From an uncultured Gemella sp. (lineage in GTDB: Bacteria > Bacillota > Bacilli > Staphylococcales > Gemellaceae): a DNA stretch of 10,372 nt. The notes below the pieces were generated by a model that saw nothing but the letters and a program-made list of their open reading frames with translations, was not told the origin of the DNA and made no database searches. Both the position numbers and the translations under genes were made by a program. Position 1 is the stretch's first letter. Each line of letters starts with the position of its first letter. Location: the NCBI GenBank assembly GCA_927911695.1, contig CAKMQO010000222.1:1-10372 (forward strand), written 5' to 3'. Below, in pieces: positions 7,198-10,372 of the stretch.

Positions 7198-7238
7198 TGT
7201 AATAATTAACTTAATAATATTCCATGGTAATTATTACA
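7198..7238. repeat. Inverted repeat in the pcp-nrdG intergenic region
   Basis: TGTAATAATTA (7198-7208) and TAATTATTACA (7228-7238) are perfect 11-base complements separated by 19 bases. They lie upstream of pcp and about 90-130 bases before the nrdG promoter. This may be an operator for one or both divergent genes, or a chance product of A/T-rich DNA. I see no other feature in the 200-base gap apart from the nrdG promoter. Confidence 0.45.
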
Positions 7239-7326
7239 TTTCAATTAAATGAATTTTTAAATTATAATAATTATAAAATAGTTTAGATAATTTGAAAATA
7301 GTATTTCTATATTTTTAGGAGATAAA

Positions 7327-7355
7327 TTGTAATTCGTTTTTAAAAGTGATATTAT
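7327..7355 (+). promoter_or_regulatory. nrdG promoter
   Basis: TTGTAA (7327-7332) and TATTAT (7350-7355) are separated by 17 bases. The nrdG ATG at 7378 follows 22 bases after the -10 box, with an AGGGGTGAGG binding site in between. Confidence 0.65.
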
Positions 7356-7377
7356 TAAAACATAAGGGGTGAGGATT

Positions 7378-8025
7378 ATGTCAAGAGAAGAAAAATTAAG
7401 AACTATTATTAGTACGATAGATAATTCAGAGTATAGTGCTACTAAGAAAACTACTAATAATAAATGTATGATGAGGACATTTAAAGAAGCTAATGACACT
7501 TGGCTAGCAGAAGCTTATTCTAAGAAGAAATATGCTGATTATAAGCCATTTCAATTCGTTGATGGAGAGGGAGTAAGATGTTCAATATATCTTAGTGGTT
7601 GTCTATTCGCTTGCAAAGAGTGCTTTAATGAAAGCATTCAAAACTTTAATGCGGGACAATTATATACAAAAGAAATAGAAGACCAAATCATACAAGATCT
7701 AAGCAACTCATATGTTCAAGGATTAACGATTTTGGGAGGAGAGCCGTTTCTTAATACTCAGGTAGCTAAATCTTTAGCTAAAAGAGTAAGGGATGAGTTC
7801 GGTTCAACAAAAGACATCTGGGTCTATAGTGGTTACACATATGAACAGCTCTTAAAAGGTACTGAGGATAAAAAGGAATTATTAAGTCTATGCGATGTAT
7901 TGGTAGATGGACCATTTATGATTTTTCTAAAAGATTTAAGCCTAAGATTTAGAGGAAGTAGTAATCAAAGAATTATAGATTTAAAAAACTCTAATAAAGA
8001 TAATGTAGTACTGTATATGGAGTAA
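7378..8025 (+). CDS. nrdG: Anaerobic ribonucleoside-triphosphate reductase activating protein
   Basis: This radical-SAM enzyme uses a [4Fe-4S] cluster and S-adenosylmethionine to create the glycyl radical on NrdD, allowing deoxynucleotide synthesis without oxygen. The cluster motif C-x3-C-x2-C is at Cys75, Cys79 and Cys82, after YKPFQFVDGEGVRCSIYLSG. GGEPF at 120-124 is the SAM-binding glycine motif, and the C-terminal part has the family's FRGSSNQRIID. The protein is 215 residues, with about 30 extra N-terminal residues before MMRTFKEANDTWLAEAYS, where close relatives usually start. I chose ATG 7378 because AGGGGTGAGG precedes it. An ATG at 7468 or 7471 would give the shorter form but lacks a binding site. 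A GTG at 7369 lies inside the binding site and is unlikely. No nrdD is adjacent in the window, which is unusual since the two are often one operon. Confidence 0.92.
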   Translation: MSREEKLRTIISTIDNSEYSATKKTTNNKCMMRTFKEANDTWLAEAYSKKKYADYKPFQFVDGEGVRCSIYLSGCLFACKECFNESIQNFNAGQLYTKEIEDQIIQDLSNSYVQGLTILGGEPFLNTQVAKSLAKRVRDEFGSTKDIWVYSGYTYEQLLKGTEDKKELLSLCDVLVDGPFMIFLKDLSLRFRGSSNQRIIDLKNSNKDNVVLYME

Positions 8026-8046
8026 GTTTGAATACAATGAAATTAC

Positions 8047-8075
8047 TTTAATTAGTAGTTAATTCATGATATAAT
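8047..8075 (+). promoter_or_regulatory. yhgE promoter, extended -10
   Basis: TATAAT at 8070-8075 is preceded by TGA, giving an extended -10. TTTAAT at 8047-8052 is a moderate -35 box at 17 bases. Transcription would begin near 8082, about 70 bases before the start codon. Confidence 0.6.
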
Positions 8076-8087
8076 AGTTAAGTTGAA

Positions 8088-8120
8088 AATTAGGGATATA
8101 AAATAATCTCTAATTATTTT
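8088..8120 (+). promoter_or_regulatory. Hairpin with T-rich tail in the yhgE leader
   Basis: AATTAGGGAT (8088-8097) pairs with ATCTCTAATT (8106-8115) with one G-T pair and an 8-base loop, followed by ATTTTT. It lies just after the predicted transcription start and before the ribosome binding site. It could be a weak terminator for nrdG read-through, an attenuator, or a 5' stabilising structure. Confidence 0.4.
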
Positions 8121-8136
8121 TGTTAATTAAATTATA

Positions 8137-8144
8137 GAGAGGAG
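8137..8144 (+). promoter_or_regulatory. Ribosome binding site selecting a TTG start for yhgE
   Basis: GAGAGGAG sits 8 bases before TTG at 8153, and no ATG or GTG lies in frame nearby. The following residues KNIIEIFRKDIKEVF match the basic N-terminus common in YhgE proteins, so the rare start is well supported. Confidence 0.7.
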
Positions 8145-8152
8145 ATTAATAG

Positions 8153-10304
8153 TTGAAAAATATTATAGAGATTTTTCGAAAGGATATAAAAGAAGTATTT
8201 AGAAAAACTAATACATGGATAATTATAGTAGGATTGATATTTTTACCATCAATGTATGCATGGCCGAATATACTATCTTCATGGGATCCGTATGGACATA
8301 CTAACAATATTAAAGTTGCTGTAACATCAGAAGATGCTGGAGCAACTGTTGATGGAAAAGAGTTAAACCTAGGTAATAGTTTAGTTGAGGGATTAAAAAA
8401 TAATAAAAATCTAGATTGGCAGTTTGTATCTAATAAACAAGAAGCTGAAGATGGAGTAAGAATAGGTGACTATTACGCAAGCATAGTTGTCCCAAAAAAC
8501 TTCAGTCAGGATATGACGTCTGTTAGTAGAACAGAACCACAACGAGCCACTATAGAATATACGGTTAATGAAAAAATTAATGCGATTAGTCCAAAAATAA
8601 CAAATAGTGGTGCTTCTGCAATAGCTAATAATATTAGTAAAAACTTTGTAGAAACAGCTAATGGTATAATTTTTGAAAAACTGCATGAAGCGGGGATAAA
8701 AATTTGAAGAAAATCTTCCATCAATTGAAAAAGCGAAAGAGGAAATCTTTAAGTTAAATGATAACTTTTCTACATATGAAAGTACTTTAAGTGAATTAAT
8801 TGGAAAAGTGGAATACGGGTATAATATTTTAAACAATGTTCAAAACACACTTCCAGAAATAGATAGAGTAGCTACAAATAGTATTATGATTGCTGATAAG
8901 GCTGGAATTACTATTAATAATATTCAGGGATTCAATGAAAGATTATTACCGATTATTAATAATCATCTTAATGTTGTAGAGGAAGTATCTAAAGAAGCTA
9001 ATGTTATAGCAAAAGAGTTGCAAAAGAAACCAGATAAAACGGAAGAAATAAAGGCAAGACAGAAAGCTTTAGATAATAGACTACAAGCTAGTATAGAAAG
9101 ATTACAACTAGTAAAGAATATTTTTGAGTATTTCAATAAATTATCAAATGAGAGATTATTTAATAATCAACTTGAAAGAGTAACTACTTTATCGAATGAT
9201 ATTACGACGATAAAAGAAGTAAATAATAATATCTACAATAAGATGGATCATTATGATGAAATAGCGGATACTGTAAAAGAGGAATTTGTAAATAAATCTG
9301 CTAGAATTAATGAAGTTTCTTCAAATATGAATTCTAAATTGAATGTTGAAGTTGCACCTTTAATCTCTCAAGTTCTTAGTAAGGCAGAGGTTAATATCGA
9401 TAAGGTAAGCGGCATAATTGCAGGGGCACAAGGAGATCTACCTGCAGTTGAGAGAAAATTATCTGAAACTGAGGTGAAGATTAGTAATGCATATGGTAAA
9501 CTATTATCATTACAAGCCCAAATGCCATCTGCAAAGAGTAAAATTCAAAAGTTAACGGATGAAATTAAAAAGGCTGACAGCGGTATAGATAAAAATCAAC
9601 TGTTTAATTTATTAAAGGTTGACTATAAACAACAGGCAGAATTTTTCGCAAACCCTGTTAAACTTCAAGAGAATAAGCTTTACCATATAGAAAACTACGG
9701 TTCAGCAATGACACCATTCTATACAGTTCTTTCTATCTGGGTTGGTTCATTATTAATGTCTTCGTTATTAACTACTAAGGTAGAAGATGAGGGAAAAAAA
9801 TATAAACCATATCAAAAATATTTTGGTAGAGGGTTATTGTTTGTAATTATATCGTTATTCCAAACATTAATAATTACATTAGGGGATATGTATGTTCTTG
9901 GAACGCAAGCGACATCGCCATATAGATTTGTAATTTATGCATTATTAATATCGCTGCTATTTTCTTCGATTATTTATACAATAGTGTGTATTTTAGGAAA
10001 TGTAGGGAAAGCAGTTTGTATAGTGCTGTTAGTATTACAATTAGGAAGTTCGGGGGGAACATTCCCAATTCAAATGACTTCAGAATTCTTCCAAGCGTTA
10101 TATCCAAAAGTACCGTTCACTTATTCTATAGGTCTACTACGTGAAGCGGTAGGTGGGGTATATATTCCAGCTGTAGAACGTGATATTAAGATATTATTTA
10201 TTTATCTAATTGTCGTTCTTGTAGGAGGAGCAATTCTAGTTAGTCTAAAAGCACGTTCTGTTAGGTTAAGTAGAGAACGAGAGCGTTCTAAGTTATTCTT
10301 ATAG
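8153..10304 (+). CDS. YhgE/Pip family membrane protein (phage infection protein-like), with one frameshift
   Basis: This is a large membrane protein related to Lactococcus Pip (phage infection receptor) and Bacillus YhgE; EsaA of type VII secretion belongs to the same superfamily. The physiological role is not established. The corrected protein has 716 residues. It has one N-terminal helix (about 23-41, ending PSMYAWPNI), an extracellular part of about 480 residues with predicted helical, coiled-coil-like stretches (about 240-480), and five C-terminal helices at about 520-540, 559-579, 592-613, 618-633 and 680-697. The C-terminal signature SSGGTFPIQ, then PFTYSIGLLREAVGG, is family-typical. 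The start is TTG at 8153, placed 8 bases after GAGAGGAG. The frame breaks at the A5 run 8698-8702; removing one A continues as KFEENLPSIEKAKEEIF. No TetR regulator or type VII secretion gene is next to it here. Confidence 0.88.
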
Positions 10305-10318
10305 AATATAATTTTTAG

Positions 10319-10372
10319 TAGAGATTAAGTAGTTACAATAAAATGTAATTTTGTAATATTACTTAATCTCTA
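10319..10372 (+). terminator. Long hairpin after yhgE, probable terminator, cut by the window edge
   Basis: TAGAGATTAAGTA (10319-10331) and TACTTAATCTCTA (10360-10372) are perfect 13-base complements. Inside them TTACAA and TTGTAA continue the stem after a small bulge. It begins 15 bases after the yhgE stop codon. A T run, if present, would lie just beyond the window, so whether it is an intrinsic terminator cannot be confirmed. Confidence 0.6.

Noticed and set aside
7369..7377. GTG at 7369 as start of nrdG
   Set aside because: It lies within the AGGGGTGAGG ribosome binding site of the ATG at 7378.
7257..7499. Minus-strand open frame overlapping the start of nrdG
   Set aside because: It is an Ile/Leu-rich translation of A/T-rich intergenic DNA. 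It covers the nrdG promoter and has no supporting binding site.
8411..8836. Long open frames on the minus strand inside yhgE
   Set aside because: They lie opposite a well-supported gene, encode no recognisable protein and lack ribosome binding sites. They are shadows of the real frame.

Overview
The window looks like chromosomal DNA of a low-GC Gram-positive bacterium of the class Bacilli. The evidence is an A/T-rich composition, strong AGGAGG-type ribosome binding sites, TATAAT promoters, and gene families typical of this group: a membrane-anchored DNA-entry type nuclease, class B sortase, MepRA-like MarR/MATE pair, YhgE/Pip and anaerobic NrdG. A Gemella-like organism is my best guess, but this rests on general resemblance and not on a search.

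Layout from left to right. Positions 1-211 are the left end of an IS3-family insertion sequence, read leftward, which runs out of the window. Next on the minus strand come a secreted or membrane-anchored DNA/RNA nuclease (239-990) and tryptophanyl-tRNA synthetase trpS (1063-2081). Divergent from trpS, on the plus strand, are lipoate-protein ligase lplA (2259-3247), a small UPF0145/YbjQ protein (3272-3595) and a class B sortase carrying a lipoprotein signal (3696-4492). A bidirectional terminator (4502-4540) separates these from a leftward marR-MATE efflux operon (6344 to 4548). This has a near-perfect promoter overlapped by palindromes. Next, leftward, is pyroglutamyl peptidase pcp (7165-6517), and divergent from it are nrdG (7378-8025) and a YhgE/Pip membrane protein (8153-10304). 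The right edge is a long hairpin, probably the yhgE terminator.

Most of these are independent housekeeping or cell-envelope units, not one pathway. The clearest functional unit is the MarR regulator plus MATE efflux pump. The lplA-UPF0145 pair may be co-transcribed.

The most striking property of the window is that seven of its ten genes are interrupted by single-base frameshifts. I count eleven, nearly all inside runs of 3-6 identical bases. Correcting each by one base restores a full-length, well-conserved protein, including the essential TrpS. This points to homopolymer sequencing or assembly error and not to real gene decay. The gene coordinates given here are therefore for the reconstructed genes. 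I found no CRISPR array, no rRNA or tRNA gene and no obvious multi-gene defence or biosynthetic system. The more unusual biology is the lipoprotein form of the sortase, the IS hairpin that buries the transposase ribosome binding site, and the apparent insertion of that IS into the nuclease gene's terminator.
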